Shown piece after piece: positions 9,811-19,794 of a stretch of 64,000 bases of DNA (its first letter is position 1; every line of letters starts with the position of its first letter). The notes under the pieces are model-generated. The model saw only the letters and a program-made list of their open reading frames with translations. It made no database searches and was not told where the DNA came from. A program made the position numbers and the translations under genes. Source of the DNA: SHZL01 sp031362985 (GTDB lineage Bacteria > Pseudomonadota > Gammaproteobacteria > Xanthomonadales > SZUA-36); NCBI GenBank assembly GCA_031362985.1, contig JANLTO010000129.1, positions 1 to 64,000 on the forward strand, written 5' to 3'.

Positions 9811-11802
9811 TCAATATACAACCCAAATCGCGAGTAGGCTGATCAGGCCTATGATCATGGCGAAGGCATACTGAAACAGGTAACCGGATTGCCACAATCG
9901 TATGCGACCTGCAATTGCTACCACCAACCGGGCCGGACCATTCACCATGATGCCGTCAATCAGCCCGGCATCGGCTTTTTCCCACAGGGTCTTGCCAATC
10001 CAGACAGCCTGCCGGACAAATACAACCTGATACAACTCATCAATGTAGTACTTGTTTTGCACAAACCGGTACAAGCCGGGCAGGCGGTGCTGCAAGGCAT
10101 CAGCCACCGAGGGCCTGAACAGGTAAATAAACGTCGCCAGCGCAAATCCCGCAATCATCAACCAGAAGGGCGCGGCGCCCAGCGCATGAATCGCCATTGC
10201 CGATGCGCCGTGAAAATGCTGGCCGAGGTCTGACACCACATCGTTTTTGGCGTGCACTGTAATCGAGTCATTCAACCAACCGCCAAACAGAATGGGCTGG
10301 ATGGTCAGGTAGCCAATGATGACGGAGGGAATGGCAAGCAGGATAAGGGGCGCTGTTACCACCCACGGCGACTCGTGCGCCTCGTGTTGCAACACGCCAT
10401 CGGGTGGGTGCTCGCCAGCTGAATGTTCCACGCGGTAACGAGGCTTGCCATGAAATGTCAGGTATAACAGGCGAAAGCTGTAGAAAGAAGTCACCAGCAC
10501 ACCCAGCAAGACTGCCCAGTAAGCCACATCACTGCCATATCTGTGCGATTCAGCCACAGCTTCTATCACGGCATCCTTGGAGTAGAAACCTGACAGGAAC
10601 GGAAAACCAACCAGGGCCAGGGTCCCTACCCACGCGGTTGCCCAGGTAATCGGCATTTTGCGCCGCAAGCCACCCATGAAACGCATGTCCTGCTGGTGAT
10701 GCAGGGCTATGATTACCGAACCTGCACCGAGGAACAGCAGGGCTTTGAAAAAAGCATGTGTCATCAAGTGAAATATTGCGGCGGAATAAGCCGACACGCC
10801 CAGCGCCACGGTCATGTAACCCAGTTGGGACAGCGTGGAATATGCAATCACGCGCTTGATGTCATTTTGCACGATACCGATCAAACCCATGGCCAGCGCG
10901 GTGAATGCGCCAACCAGCAGCACAAAACTCAAGGCAGCATCGCTGAATTCAAAAAGTGGCGACATCCGCGCCACCATGAAGATACCGGCAGTAACCATGG
11001 TTGCTGCATGAATCAAGGCCGAAATAGGCGTCGGGCCTTCCATCGAATCGGGCAACCACACGTGTAGCGGTGCCTGGGCGGACTTACCCATTGCACCAAT
11101 GAACAAACACACACAAATCAGGGTAATCAATTGCCATTCCATTCCCGGAATGATGCTGATGGTTCGCGTCGCAATGTCAGGGGCTTTGCTGAATACTTCG
11201 GCATAGTCCAGCGAACCCGTGGCAAACAATATGCCGGCAATACCCAGCAGGAAACCAAAATCCCCTACCCGGTTGACAAGGAACGCCTTGAGGCCGGCAA
11301 AAACCGCTGACTCCCGGTGGAACCAGAAGCCGATCAGCAGATAGGAAACCAGCCCGACTGCTTCCCATCCAAAAAACAGCTGCAGGAAGTTATTGGACAT
11401 AACCAGCATGAGCATGGAAAAAGTAAATAGCGCGATATAACTGAAAAACCTCTGGTATCCCGGATCATGGGCCATATACCCAATGGTGTAGACATGCACC
11501 ATCAAGGAAACAAAAGTCACCACGCACATCATCAGCGAAGTGAGGTGGTCGATCAGGAAACCTACTTCAAAGTGAATCCCACCGGAAACCATCCAGGTGT
11601 AAACCGAAATGTTCTGTGAGCCGAGACCATTGAACAGCTGTTGGTAGAGAACCCATGCCGAAAGGCAGAAAGAAACCGCCACGCCCAGTATGGTCACCCA
11701 GTGAGCACCTGCTCTGCCCACCTGCTTGCGCATTAGGCCGGCGATCACGGCGGCTGCGAGAGGCAGAAGGGGTATCAGCAGTAATGTAGTTTCGAGGGCC
11801 AT
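9811..11802 (-). CDS. nuoL: NADH-quinone oxidoreductase subunit L
   Basis: Largest antiporter-like subunit of complex I, 663 aa. It carries GKSAQAPLHVWLPDSMEGPTP and NDIKRVIAYSTLSQLGYM, the core of the proton channel, and a C-terminal extension that in known structures forms the long lateral helix along the membrane arm. The end contains GLIDGIMVNGPARLVV, typical of NuoL. The ATG at 11802 begins one base after the nuoK stop, suggesting coupled translation. Confidence 0.96.
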   Translation of the reverse strand: MALETTLLLIPLLPLAAAVIAGLMRKQVGRAGAHWVTILGVAVSFCLSAWVLYQQLFNGLGSQNISVYTWMVSGGIHFEVGFLIDHLTSLMMCVVTFVSLMVHVYTIGYMAHDPGYQRFFSYIALFTFSMLMLVMSNNFLQLFFGWEAVGLVSYLLIGFWFHRESAVFAGLKAFLVNRVGDFGFLLGIAGILFATGSLDYAEVFSKAPDIATRTISIIPGMEWQLITLICVCLFIGAMGKSAQAPLHVWLPDSMEGPTPISALIHAATMVTAGIFMVARMSPLFEFSDAALSFVLLVGAFTALAMGLIGIVQNDIKRVIAYSTLSQLGYMTVALGVSAYSAAIFHLMTHAFFKALLFLGAGSVIIALHHQQDMRFMGGLRRKMPITWATAWVGTLALVGFPFLSGFYSKDAVIEAVAESHRYGSDVAYWAVLLGVLVTSFYSFRLLYLTFHGKPRYRVEHSAGEHPPDGVLQHEAHESPWVVTAPLILLAIPSVIIGYLTIQPILFGGWLNDSITVHAKNDVVSDLGQHFHGASAMAIHALGAAPFWLMIAGFALATFIYLFRPSVADALQHRLPGLYRFVQNKYYIDELYQVVFVRQAVWIGKTLWEKADAGLIDGIMVNGPARLVVAIAGRIRLWQSGYLFQYAFAMIIGLISLLAIWVVY

Positions 11803-11803
11803 G

Positions 11804-12109
11804 TCAGCCTTTCAATTCGTCGAGATCAGTCACGTTGATGGTGCCCCGGTTGCGGAACAAAACCACCAGGATGGCAAGCCCAATTGCTGCTTCGGCAGCG
11901 GCAACAGTCAGGATGAAAAACACAAACACCTGCCCATCGAGATTGCCGAGGAACCGCGAAAATGCCACGAAATTCATGTTGACTGCCAACAACATCAATT
12001 CGATGCACATCAGCAGGATAATAACGTTCTTGCGATTCAGGAATATGCCAGCAACGCTGAGGCAGAACAGGATTGCACCGAGAGTCAGAAAATGGGCCAA
12101 TGTCAACAT
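11804..12109 (-). CDS. nuoK: NADH-quinone oxidoreductase subunit K
   Basis: Small three-helix membrane subunit of complex I, 101 aa. The segment NRKNVIILLMCIELMLLAVN contains the conserved buried Glu of helix 2, and a further acidic residue lies in helix 3 (AAAEAAIGLAILV). Length and start (MLTLAHFLTLGAIL) match the family. It sits 9 bp after nuoJ and one base before nuoL. Confidence 0.96.
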   Translation of the reverse strand: MLTLAHFLTLGAILFCLSVAGIFLNRKNVIILLMCIELMLLAVNMNFVAFSRFLGNLDGQVFVFFILTVAAAEAAIGLAILVVLFRNRGTINVTDLDELKG

Positions 12110-12118
12110 CGCTGCACC

Positions 12119-12733
12119 TCAACCATCCTGCCTGGGTTCAGATTTCATGCTCACCACGCGGATGCGCTCATCACGCTGCACCATCACCTGCCTGGCAGGG
12201 TTCTGGGTCTTCGCACCGCTGCGTTTCCTCAATGTCAACGCGATGGCAGCAATGATGGCAACCAGCAAGATGATTCCGGCTGTCTCAAATGGCAGCAGGT
12301 ACTGCGTAAAGAGCAACTCTCCCAGAGCCCTGGTATTGCTGTAGCCCTGCGGGTGTGGTGCAGGAATGGGAAAAGCGGAAACGTCGAACCGTCCCCGGGC
12401 CCATAACACGACCATCAACTCCGCCGCCATGACCGCAGCGACTGCAATTCCCGCAGGCAGATAACGAATGAACCCCTCACTCAGCGGCGCCAGGTTGATG
12501 TCCAGCATCATGACCACGAACAGGAACAGCACCATGACTGCACCCACGTAAACCAGCACCAGCACAATGGCCAGGAATTCCGCTTCCAGCAGCAGCCAGA
12601 TTGCCGCACAACTGAAGAAAGCCAATACCAGGAACAAGGCTGCATACACAGGATTGCGCACGGTAATGACCATCACACCAGCAGCAGTGAGGATCAGGGC
12701 AAAAGTGTAAAAAACAATTTCGATTATTGGCAT
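12119..12733 (-). CDS. nuoJ: NADH-quinone oxidoreductase subunit J
   Basis: Membrane subunit of complex I, 204 aa. Helix 3 carries EFLAIVLVLVYVGAVMVLFLFVVMM, split here as EFLAIVLVLVYVGA and VMVLFLFVVMM, the conserved pi-bulge region. The frame is open further upstream, but MPIIEIVFYTFAL at 12733 is the family start and lies 13 bp after the nuoI stop. The last 30 residues are basic and polar. Confidence 0.94.
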   Translation of the reverse strand: MPIIEIVFYTFALILTAAGVMVITVRNPVYAALFLVLAFFSCAAIWLLLEAEFLAIVLVLVYVGAVMVLFLFVVMMLDINLAPLSEGFIRYLPAGIAVAAVMAAELMVVLWARGRFDVSAFPIPAPHPQGYSNTRALGELLFTQYLLPFETAGIILLVAIIAAIALTLRKRSGAKTQNPARQVMVQRDERIRVVSMKSEPRQDG

Positions 12734-12746
12734 CTGTCTGCTCCGC

Positions 12747-13238
12747 CTAGCGGTAAGCCGCATCCTTTCTGCGATTGCTGGCCACGCTTTGTTCATACCG
12801 GTCGCCAATCGCCAATAATTGCTCCTTATTCACGATGTTCTCGCCACGATTTTCAAAGTGATACTCAAGGAAATCTGTTTCCACGATGGCATCGACCGGG
12901 CAAGACTCTTCGCAGAACCCGCAATAGATGCACTTGAACAAGTCGATTTCGTACTTGGTGGTACGCCGCGTGCCATCCTCCCGTTGAGTAGACTCAATGG
13001 TAATGGCCAGGGCGGGGCACACTGCCTCGCACAACTTGCAGGCGATGCACCGTTCCTCGCCGTTGGGGTAACGGCGCAAAGCATGCAATCCACGGAACCG
13101 GGCAGATTTTGGTGTCTTCTCTTCAGGGTAACGCAGAGTGAACTTGGGCTTGAAGAAATATTTGAGCGTCACGCCCAGCCCGCTGACCAGTTCCATCAGC
13201 ATCAGGCTCCTGAAATATCGCGACACCCGCTCCATCAT
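12747..13238 (-). CDS. nuoI: NADH-quinone oxidoreductase subunit I (two 4Fe-4S clusters)
   Basis: Peripheral-arm subunit of complex I, 163 aa. Two ferredoxin motifs, CIACKLCEAVCP and CIYCGFCEESCP, hold clusters N6a and N6b that pass electrons towards NuoB. The open frame extends upstream, but the ATG at 13238 overlaps the nuoH stop in a TGATG arrangement and gives the usual start MMERVSRYFRSLML, so I chose it. It lies within the nuo operon. Confidence 0.95.
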   Translation of the reverse strand: MMERVSRYFRSLMLMELVSGLGVTLKYFFKPKFTLRYPEEKTPKSARFRGLHALRRYPNGEERCIACKLCEAVCPALAITIESTQREDGTRRTTKYEIDLFKCIYCGFCEESCPVDAIVETDFLEYHFENRGENIVNKEQLLAIGDRYEQSVASNRRKDAAYR

Positions 13239-14275
13239 CAGCTCCCTTTCACTACCGTGCCGGCCACAACCAGAACGGCCGCAACCAATACCCAAACAAT
13301 TGTTATGGGGACAAAGACTTTCCAGCCCAGTCGCATGATCTGGTCATAGCGGTAGCGTGGGAATGTTGCTCTCCACCAGAGGAAGAGAAACATGAAGAAT
13401 ACAGTTTTGGACAAGAACCAGAAAATGCTCCCCTGCCCGAGCAGGGTGTTTTCCAGGCCGGGAATTCCCTGGAATGGTGACAGCCAGCCCCCGGCAAACA
13501 TGATCGTGGTTAAACCCGAAATCAGGATCATGTTGGCGTATTCGGCCAGGAAGAAAATGGCGAATGCAGCACCTGAATATTCAACGTGGAAGCCTGCCAC
13601 GATTTCAGATTCACCCTCTGCCACGTCGAAGGGTGCCCGGTTCGTTTCAGCTACCCCGGATATAAGGTAAATGATGAACAAGGGAAATAAGGGCAACCAA
13701 AACCAGTCAAAGATTCCGCCTTGTTGGGCCATTACGATTTGGCTCAAATTCAGGGTTCCCGACATGATCAGTACGCCGACCAGGGAAAAGCCCATGGCAA
13801 TTTCATAAGAAACCATTTGAGCTGCGCAACGCAAACCACCGAGGAATGCATACTTTGAGTTCGATGCCCAGCCGGCAATGATCGGGCCATATACACCCAG
13901 CGAAGACATGGCGAGCAAAAAAATCAAGCCAGCATCAATATCGGCCAGGACCATAAACTCATTGAAGGGAATCACTGCCCAGGCGGCGAACGAAGGAGCC
14001 AAAGCCAGCACCGGCGCAAGCAGGAACAGGAACTTGTTGGAATTCTGCGGCAGCACAACCTCCTTGAGCAGGAGCTTGAATACATCGGCAAACGGCTGGA
14101 ACAAACCGTAAGGGCCTATGGTATTGGGCCCCAGCCTCACCTGCATGTAGCCGATCACTTTGCGCTCGAAATAGGTGTAGTAGGCAACCGTCAGGATCAA
14201 GGGCACCACGATGGCCAGAATCTTCAGCACCAGAACGAGGACATAGAGCAATGGTTCAAGCAGGGAGTTGCTCAT
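13238..14275 (-). CDS. nuoH: NADH-quinone oxidoreductase subunit H
   Basis: Membrane subunit of complex I that forms much of the quinone chamber, 345 aa. Motifs seen: YFERKVIGYMQVRLGPNTIGP near the N-terminus, GWASNSKYAFLGGLRCAAQMVSYE in the middle (written here as GWASNSKYAFLGG and RCAAQMVSYE), and TNRAPFDVAEGESEIVAGFH. The start at 14275 (MSNSLLEPLL) overlaps the nuoG stop as ATGA; the longer upstream frame is nuoG coding sequence in another phase. Confidence 0.95.
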   Translation of the reverse strand: MSNSLLEPLLYVLVLVLKILAIVVPLILTVAYYTYFERKVIGYMQVRLGPNTIGPYGLFQPFADVFKLLLKEVVLPQNSNKFLFLLAPVLALAPSFAAWAVIPFNEFMVLADIDAGLIFLLAMSSLGVYGPIIAGWASNSKYAFLGGLRCAAQMVSYEIAMGFSLVGVLIMSGTLNLSQIVMAQQGGIFDWFWLPLFPLFIIYLISGVAETNRAPFDVAEGESEIVAGFHVEYSGAAFAIFFLAEYANMILISGLTTIMFAGGWLSPFQGIPGLENTLLGQGSIFWFLSKTVFFMFLFLWWRATFPRYRYDQIMRLGWKVFVPITIVWVLVAAVLVVAGTVVKGS

Positions 14276-16695
14276 CGCAGCGCCTCCACCCTGACGGGCC
14301 CGATGGCCGAACCCAGTTCCCGCGTCGCACAGATTGCGCTGCGCAACCAAGCCGCCCCAGCCGGTACAACAGCGCTAACACGAACTTCCAGGGCAACTGC
14401 AGCGCCGCCCTGTGCGACTTTGGCCAACCCACCTTCAACCAGGCCCAGCCGCTGTGCATCTTTCGGGTTCAGTCCAACAAACTGGTTTTGCGCATGCACC
14501 GTTTGTTGCAATGCAGGCGTGCGACGGCACAGCCCATCCACCGAATACATGGGGACCTCACCAACGCGGTATAAGCCTGTGCCAGGCTCGCTGTTGGCCA
14601 GTGCCAGGCCCGGCCAAGATGGCCCCTGTTCTGCCAAAATAGTGCCTGCAGCGGATTTGAATGCGGCATGCATCTCGGTCTGCAGATCGTTCAGGCTCAC
14701 CTGGCCAAAGCCTTCCAGCCCCAGTTCATCTCCAAGCCGGCGCAGTATTTTCCAACCCGGGCGCGCTTCGCCCGACACTTTGCCCGCTGGTGTGAATCCA
14801 ATGCAATCTCCATCGAGATTGAACACGCTGCCTTCAGACTCAGCTATCGGCGCAAGAGGGAAAATCACGTTCGCCACGGCCTTCATGTCTTCTGAAGCAA
14901 AAGCGCTCACGGCAATCACGGCAGCAGCAGATTGCAAAGCAGCAACTACCGCCGCAGGGTTGTCCACATCGTACTCAGGCTCAAAATCCCACAGCAGCCA
15001 GGTATTGCCCCCCGCCCTGATCATGCCGTGCCTGTCCAGGCCAGGCTGCCTCACCTTTCCTGCCGGGGTGCGGTGCGGCACCGCTCCCGCAATCCATGCG
15101 CCTACTGGATTGGCGCCGTGAGGAAGCAGATTCAGGGCGCAGGTGCTGGCCGCAGCGATCCATTCCGCGAGCTGGCGCAACGCCCCGGCGTGGTGGTGAC
15201 TCATGGCAAACTGCCCAAACAGCACCAATCCCTTGCGGGCAGACAGTAAGCTGGCTGCAATGGCCTCGTGCCTCGCCGCCGGCGCAGATCCACCCAACAA
15301 CTTGCACAATTCGCCTGGCAACTCTTTTCCGCAGGCTGCCGCCACCGCCATGGCCACGCAGGCCAGTTCGGAGACGAGGAACTGCGGCGCTACAATTATC
15401 TTGTTGCTGGTGCCAAAAACGAATTCCCAGTCCAGCGGATTGAGCGAAGAAATCACGGCGCCTTTGAGCCACGCCTTGCGCAAGCGGTGGCCCAATATGG
15501 GCGCCTCGTGGCGCGGGTTGCAGCCCACCAAAAGCACTGCGTCCGCCTTTTCCATGTCGGCAATTTTCATGGCAAACTCGGGCGAAGCCGGACGCAACTC
15601 ATCATCCGAAAAGTCCTGCTCACGCAGACGATGGTCTACATGCGAGCTGCCCAGGCTGCGTACCAGCCTTTGCGCCAGGTAGTACTCCTCAGTCGCAGCC
15701 CCAGGAGACATCAGCGCGCATATCGAGCCCGGCTTGCTTTCACTGGCTGAACGCAGAATTCGCGTTGCAACCCCCACCGCTTCGTCCCAGGATACCGTCT
15801 GCCACTCATTATCCTTCTTGACCATCGGTTGAGTGATGCGATCCTGCGAATAAAGCCCGGCCTGGCTGTACCGGTCGCGGTCTGATAACCAGGTTTCGTT
15901 GGTTGACTCACTATCGCGGGGAACGGAACGTAAAATGCGTCCCATTCTTGCATGGTGGTACAACAGCGAGCCTACGCCATCGTGCACGCCAACAGATGGC
16001 ATCGCTACCAGTTCCCATGCGCGTGCAGCGAACCGGAAAGGCTTGTTGGTCAATGCTCCCACGGGGCACAGGTCAATGATGTTTCCGGAGAGTTCAGAAT
16101 TAATGCTGTTCTCAACGCATGTGCCGATTTCCAACCGGTCGCCACGGCCACTACCGCCCATTTCCGTAGTACCTGCAATTTCTTCCAGGAAACGCACGCA
16201 ACGCGTACAGTGAATGCAACGGGTCATGTCGGTTTGCACCAGGGGACCGGCGTTTTTATCTTTCACCACCCGTTTGCGTTCCGTGAAACGCGAAACTGAC
16301 CGGCCATAACCCATGGCCAGATCCTGCAACTCACACTCACCGCCCTGGTCGCAGATAGGGCAGTCCAGCGGATGGTTGATCAGGAGGAATTCCATCACGC
16401 CATGTTGGGCATCAACAGCGCGGCGCGATTGGGTGAAAATCTTCATGCCATCCATCACGGGAGTGGCACAAGCAGGCATGGGCTTGGGCGATTTTTCAAC
16501 GTCCACCAGGCACATACGGCAATTGGCGGCGATACTTAATTTTTTGTGATAGCAAAACCTCGGAATGCTGATCCCGGCCTTGTCCGTTGCCTGGATAATC
16601 ATGGAACCTTTAGGCGCTTGCATGGCTATGCCATCGACCTCGATATTCACCAGATCTGTAGCTGGCATTGCGGCGGGTTTGATTTCAGCGCTCAT
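14272..16695 (-). CDS. nuoG: NADH-quinone oxidoreductase subunit G
   Basis: Largest peripheral-arm subunit of complex I, 807 aa. In order: a 2Fe-2S site (RFCYHKKLSIAANCRMC with the later PACATPV), a His-ligated cluster (HPLDCPICDQGGEC), and a 4Fe-4S site (TRCIHCTRC with CPVGALTNKPF). A long molybdopterin-oxidoreductase-like domain follows. The extra Cys set (CxxCxxxC) that carries cluster N7 in E. coli NuoG is absent; the corresponding region reads SLLYHHARMGRILRSVPRDS. Start overlaps the nuoF stop as ATGA. Confidence 0.95.
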   Translation of the reverse strand: MSAEIKPAAMPATDLVNIEVDGIAMQAPKGSMIIQATDKAGISIPRFCYHKKLSIAANCRMCLVDVEKSPKPMPACATPVMDGMKIFTQSRRAVDAQHGVMEFLLINHPLDCPICDQGGECELQDLAMGYGRSVSRFTERKRVVKDKNAGPLVQTDMTRCIHCTRCVRFLEEIAGTTEMGGSGRGDRLEIGTCVENSINSELSGNIIDLCPVGALTNKPFRFAARAWELVAMPSVGVHDGVGSLLYHHARMGRILRSVPRDSESTNETWLSDRDRYSQAGLYSQDRITQPMVKKDNEWQTVSWDEAVGVATRILRSASESKPGSICALMSPGAATEEYYLAQRLVRSLGSSHVDHRLREQDFSDDELRPASPEFAMKIADMEKADAVLLVGCNPRHEAPILGHRLRKAWLKGAVISSLNPLDWEFVFGTSNKIIVAPQFLVSELACVAMAVAAACGKELPGELCKLLGGSAPAARHEAIAASLLSARKGLVLFGQFAMSHHHAGALRQLAEWIAAASTCALNLLPHGANPVGAWIAGAVPHRTPAGKVRQPGLDRHGMIRAGGNTWLLWDFEPEYDVDNPAAVVAALQSAAAVIAVSAFASEDMKAVANVIFPLAPIAESEGSVFNLDGDCIGFTPAGKVSGEARPGWKILRRLGDELGLEGFGQVSLNDLQTEMHAAFKSAAGTILAEQGPSWPGLALANSEPGTGLYRVGEVPMYSVDGLCRRTPALQQTVHAQNQFVGLNPKDAQRLGLVEGGLAKVAQGGAAVALEVRVSAVVPAGAAWLRSAICATRELGSAIGPVRVEALR

Positions 16696-17987
16696 GCAGC
16701 CTTTCCTTGCTGTTCTTCGACCATGGAACGGCCGTGTGCCACAAAGTATTCAAACTCCGGCCAAAAATGTCGCAGCATCCCCTGCACCGGCCATGCCGCA
16801 GCTTCACCAAAAGCGCAAATCGTGTGCCCTTCGATCTGTCCGGCAGCAGAACGCAGCAGTTCAAGGTCGCCGGCGCGGCCTTGCCCATCCACGATTCTTT
16901 GCAGCATACGGTGCATCCAACCTGTGCCCTCACGGCAAGGCGTGCATTGGCCACAGGACTCCATATGGTAAAAACGCGAGATACGGGTGCAGGCTTTCAC
17001 CATGCATGTCGTATTGTCCATAACGATTACTGCACCCGATCCCAGCCCGGAACCCGCCTTGCTGATGGCGTCATAATCCATGGTGAGATTCATCATCACG
17101 TCAGCGGTCAGAACGGGCATGGAAGAACCACCCGGGATAACGGCCTTGAGTGTTCTGCCTGTACGCACACCGCCTGCCATGGCCAGCAAGTCGGCAAAGG
17201 GCGTTCCCAAGGGCACTTCGAAATTACCTGGCTGGTTGACATGCCCCGAAACGGAGAACACCTTGGGTCCGCCGTTATTGGGTTTCCCAATCTTCAAAAA
17301 CCACCCGGCACCGTTGCGCATGATGTGCGGCACCGATGCAAGGGTCTCGGTGTTGTTGATCGTGGTGGGCTTGCCATACAGGCCAAAGTTAGCGGGGAAC
17401 GGGGGTTTGAATCTCGGTTGCCCCTTTTTTCCTTCCAGGGACTCCATCAGCGCAGTCTCTTCGCCACAAATATAGGCCCCGGCACCCAATACCGCATGGA
17501 TGTCCATATCGACACCCGAGCCGAGGATATTTTTTCCCAGCAAGCCGGCCGCATAAGCTTCGGCCAGTGCCTGTTCAAAATGCTCAAATGGCTCGTGGTG
17601 GAACTCCCCTCGCAGGTAGTTGTATGCAACGGATGCTCCGATGGCATAACCACCGATCGCCATGCCTTCGATCACGGCATGCGGGTTAAACCGCAGGATG
17701 TCACGATCATGGCAAGTGCCAGGTTCTGACTCGTCGGAATTGCACAGCAGGTACTTTTGTACCGGCGCAGAACGTGGCATAAAACTCCACTTCAGCCCGG
17801 TCGGAAAGCCCGCGCCGCCACGGCCCCGCAAGGAGGACTCCTTGACCGTCTCGATGATTTTTTCCTGCGGTGTTTTCTCCGCGAGAATCTTGCGCCATGC
17901 CTGGTAGCCATCAATGGACAAGTAAGTATCCATCGACCAGGGCCGGTCTGCATGCAGCGTGGTAAATACTACGTTGTGATTTGCCAT
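16692..17987 (-). CDS. nuoF: NADH-quinone oxidoreductase subunit F (NADH and FMN site)
   Basis: Electron-input subunit of complex I, 431 aa; it oxidises NADH through FMN and the 4Fe-4S cluster N3. Seen: the nucleotide-binding loop RGRGGAGFPTGLKW near residue 55, CGEETALMESLEGKKGQPR, and the cluster motif SCGQCTPCREG with a later Cys (HTICAFGEA). The length is usual. It lies 15 bp after nuoE and overlaps the nuoG start. Confidence 0.96.
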   Translation of the reverse strand: MANHNVVFTTLHADRPWSMDTYLSIDGYQAWRKILAEKTPQEKIIETVKESSLRGRGGAGFPTGLKWSFMPRSAPVQKYLLCNSDESEPGTCHDRDILRFNPHAVIEGMAIGGYAIGASVAYNYLRGEFHHEPFEHFEQALAEAYAAGLLGKNILGSGVDMDIHAVLGAGAYICGEETALMESLEGKKGQPRFKPPFPANFGLYGKPTTINNTETLASVPHIMRNGAGWFLKIGKPNNGGPKVFSVSGHVNQPGNFEVPLGTPFADLLAMAGGVRTGRTLKAVIPGGSSMPVLTADVMMNLTMDYDAISKAGSGLGSGAVIVMDNTTCMVKACTRISRFYHMESCGQCTPCREGTGWMHRMLQRIVDGQGRAGDLELLRSAAGQIEGHTICAFGEAAAWPVQGMLRHFWPEFEYFVAHGRSMVEEQQGKAA

Positions 17988-18002
17988 GTTACTTGCCCAC
18001 CA

Positions 18003-18539
18003 TCATTCCAGGCCGTCAAGGATGGAGTCGAGTTTGTTCAAGTCCAGGCGCTCGTGATAGTGCCCGTCAACTACCATCATCGGAGCTCCGCAACAGGCGG
18101 CCAGGCACTCTTCCTCGCGTACTAAGGTGATTCGTCCATCGCTGGTTGTTTCGCCCATGCGAATTCCCAGTTTCTTCTCGACGTGGGCAACCATGTTTTC
18201 GGCGCCATTGAGCCAACAGGAAATATTGGTGCAAATGTTGACTTTGTGCCGCCCGGTTGGCTTAAGGTCGAACATTGAGTAAAAAGACGCAACCTCGTGC
18301 GCCCACACAGGAGGCAGATCAAGGTAGCTGGCCACGGCTTCGATCAAATCCGTGCTGAGCCATCCTCCGTTTTGCGTTTGCGCGGCCATCAGGGACTGGA
18401 TCAAGGCCGAACGCTTCTTTTCCGCTGGAAACTTGGCCAGCCAATGATCAATGGCCTGCTTGGTGTTGCTGCTGAGCAAGCCCTCGAAGTCTTTATGGTT
18501 TCCGTTGGGGTTCGCAGTATGGTTTCCGACAGAATTCAT
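18003..18539 (-). CDS. nuoE: NADH-quinone oxidoreductase subunit E
   Basis: Thioredoxin-like 2Fe-2S subunit of complex I, 178 aa. The four cluster ligands are visible as CTNISC and CLAACC, about 35 residues apart. The N-terminal 25 residues are polar and poorly conserved. The ATG at 18539 shares one base with the nuoD stop (TAATG), so translation is likely coupled. Partners are NuoF and NuoG in the NADH dehydrogenase module. Confidence 0.95.
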   Translation of the reverse strand: MNSVGNHTANPNGNHKDFEGLLSSNTKQAIDHWLAKFPAEKKRSALIQSLMAAQTQNGGWLSTDLIEAVASYLDLPPVWAHEVASFYSMFDLKPTGRHKVNICTNISCWLNGAENMVAHVEKKLGIRMGETTSDGRITLVREEECLAACCGAPMMVVDGHYHERLDLNKLDSILDGLE

Positions 18540-19792
18540 TAGCGGTCCACCTCGCCGAATACCAGGTCCAGGGAACCGATAATGGCAACCGTGTCGGCCA
18601 GCATGTGTCCCTGTGCCATTTCATTCAATGCCGATAAATGAGCAAACCCCGGAGCCCTGAGGTGGACCCTGAATGGCTTATTCGCCCCATCCGAAACCAG
18701 ATAGCAACCGAACTCTCCTTTAGGCGCCTCCACTGCCGCATAAGTTTCACCCGCCGTCACACAATATCCTTCAGTAAAAAGTTTGAAGTGGTGAATCAGG
18801 GCTTCCATGTCGTCTTTCATTTCTTCCCGCGTGGGTGGAACGACTTTAAAATTTTTCAGCATGACCGGACCGGGATTGGCTCGCAACCAGGCAGCGCACT
18901 GGAGAATGATCCGGGCGCTTTGGCGCATCTCTTCCACGCGCACCAGGTAACGGTCATAACAGTCCCCATTAACGCCAACCGGAATGTCAAACTCGACCTT
19001 GTCGTAGGATGCATACGGCTGTTTCTTGCGTAAATCCCACTCCACGCCGGACCCACGTAGCATCGGTCCGCTGAAGCCCAACTGCATGGCTCGTTGCGGA
19101 CTGACAACACCAATATTGACAGTGCGTTGTTTCCAGATGCGATTGTCGGTCAGCAGGGTCTCGTACTCGTCGATTCGAGCCGGCACATCGCGTGTAAACG
19201 CTTCAATAAAATCGAGCAGTGATCCTTCACGCCATTCGTTTTTGCGTTTCAGCGCCGGGCCCTTGGTCCAGCGCGACTCCTGATACACGGGCATGCTGTC
19301 GGGCATGTCCCGGTACACACCACCCGGCCGGTAGTAAGTTGCGTGCAAGCGTGCACCGGATACCGCCTCATACATGTCCATGATCATTTCCCGTTCGCGA
19401 AATGCGTACAGAAATATGGTCATGGCACCGAGGTCCAGTGCCGAGGAACCGATCCACATCAGGTGATTGGAAAACCGTGTCAGCTCGTCGAACATCGTGC
19501 GGATGTACTGCGCCCTTACCGGCGCCTCAACACCGAGCAGTTGTTCAATGGCGCGCACGTACGCATGCTCATTGCACATCATGGACACGTAGTCGAGCCG
19601 ATCCATGTATCCGATGGACTGGCTGAATGGCTTGCTTTCAGCAAGTTTCTCCGTTGCCCTGTGCAACAGGCCCACGTGTGGATCGACCCGCACAACTGTC
19701 TCTCCATCCATTTCAAGAACCAGGCGCAAAACTCCGTGCGCAGCCGGGTGCTGCGGGCCGAAGTTCATCGTGTAGTTGCGAATCTCCGCCAT
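18539..19792 (-). CDS. nuoD: NADH-quinone oxidoreductase subunit D
   Basis: 49-kDa-type subunit, 417 aa, that forms the quinone site together with NuoB. Seen: NFGPQHPAAHGVLRL at the N-terminus with the quinone-site His, DPHVGLLHRATEKLAE, and the C-terminal EAPKGEFGCYLVSDG and DTVAIIGSLDLVFGEVDR. NuoD is a separate gene from NuoC here; in E. coli and relatives the two are fused. It begins 2 bp after the nuoC stop. Confidence 0.96.
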   Translation of the reverse strand: MAEIRNYTMNFGPQHPAAHGVLRLVLEMDGETVVRVDPHVGLLHRATEKLAESKPFSQSIGYMDRLDYVSMMCNEHAYVRAIEQLLGVEAPVRAQYIRTMFDELTRFSNHLMWIGSSALDLGAMTIFLYAFREREMIMDMYEAVSGARLHATYYRPGGVYRDMPDSMPVYQESRWTKGPALKRKNEWREGSLLDFIEAFTRDVPARIDEYETLLTDNRIWKQRTVNIGVVSPQRAMQLGFSGPMLRGSGVEWDLRKKQPYASYDKVEFDIPVGVNGDCYDRYLVRVEEMRQSARIILQCAAWLRANPGPVMLKNFKVVPPTREEMKDDMEALIHHFKLFTEGYCVTAGETYAAVEAPKGEFGCYLVSDGANKPFRVHLRAPGFAHLSALNEMAQGHMLADTVAIIGSLDLVFGEVDR

Positions 19793-19794
19793 GT

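Noticed and set aside
16707..17729. 340-codon plus-strand ORF inside nuoF
   Set aside because: Shadow of nuoF in the complementary phase; rich in His/Gly/Arg without domain signature, while nuoF is fully conserved.
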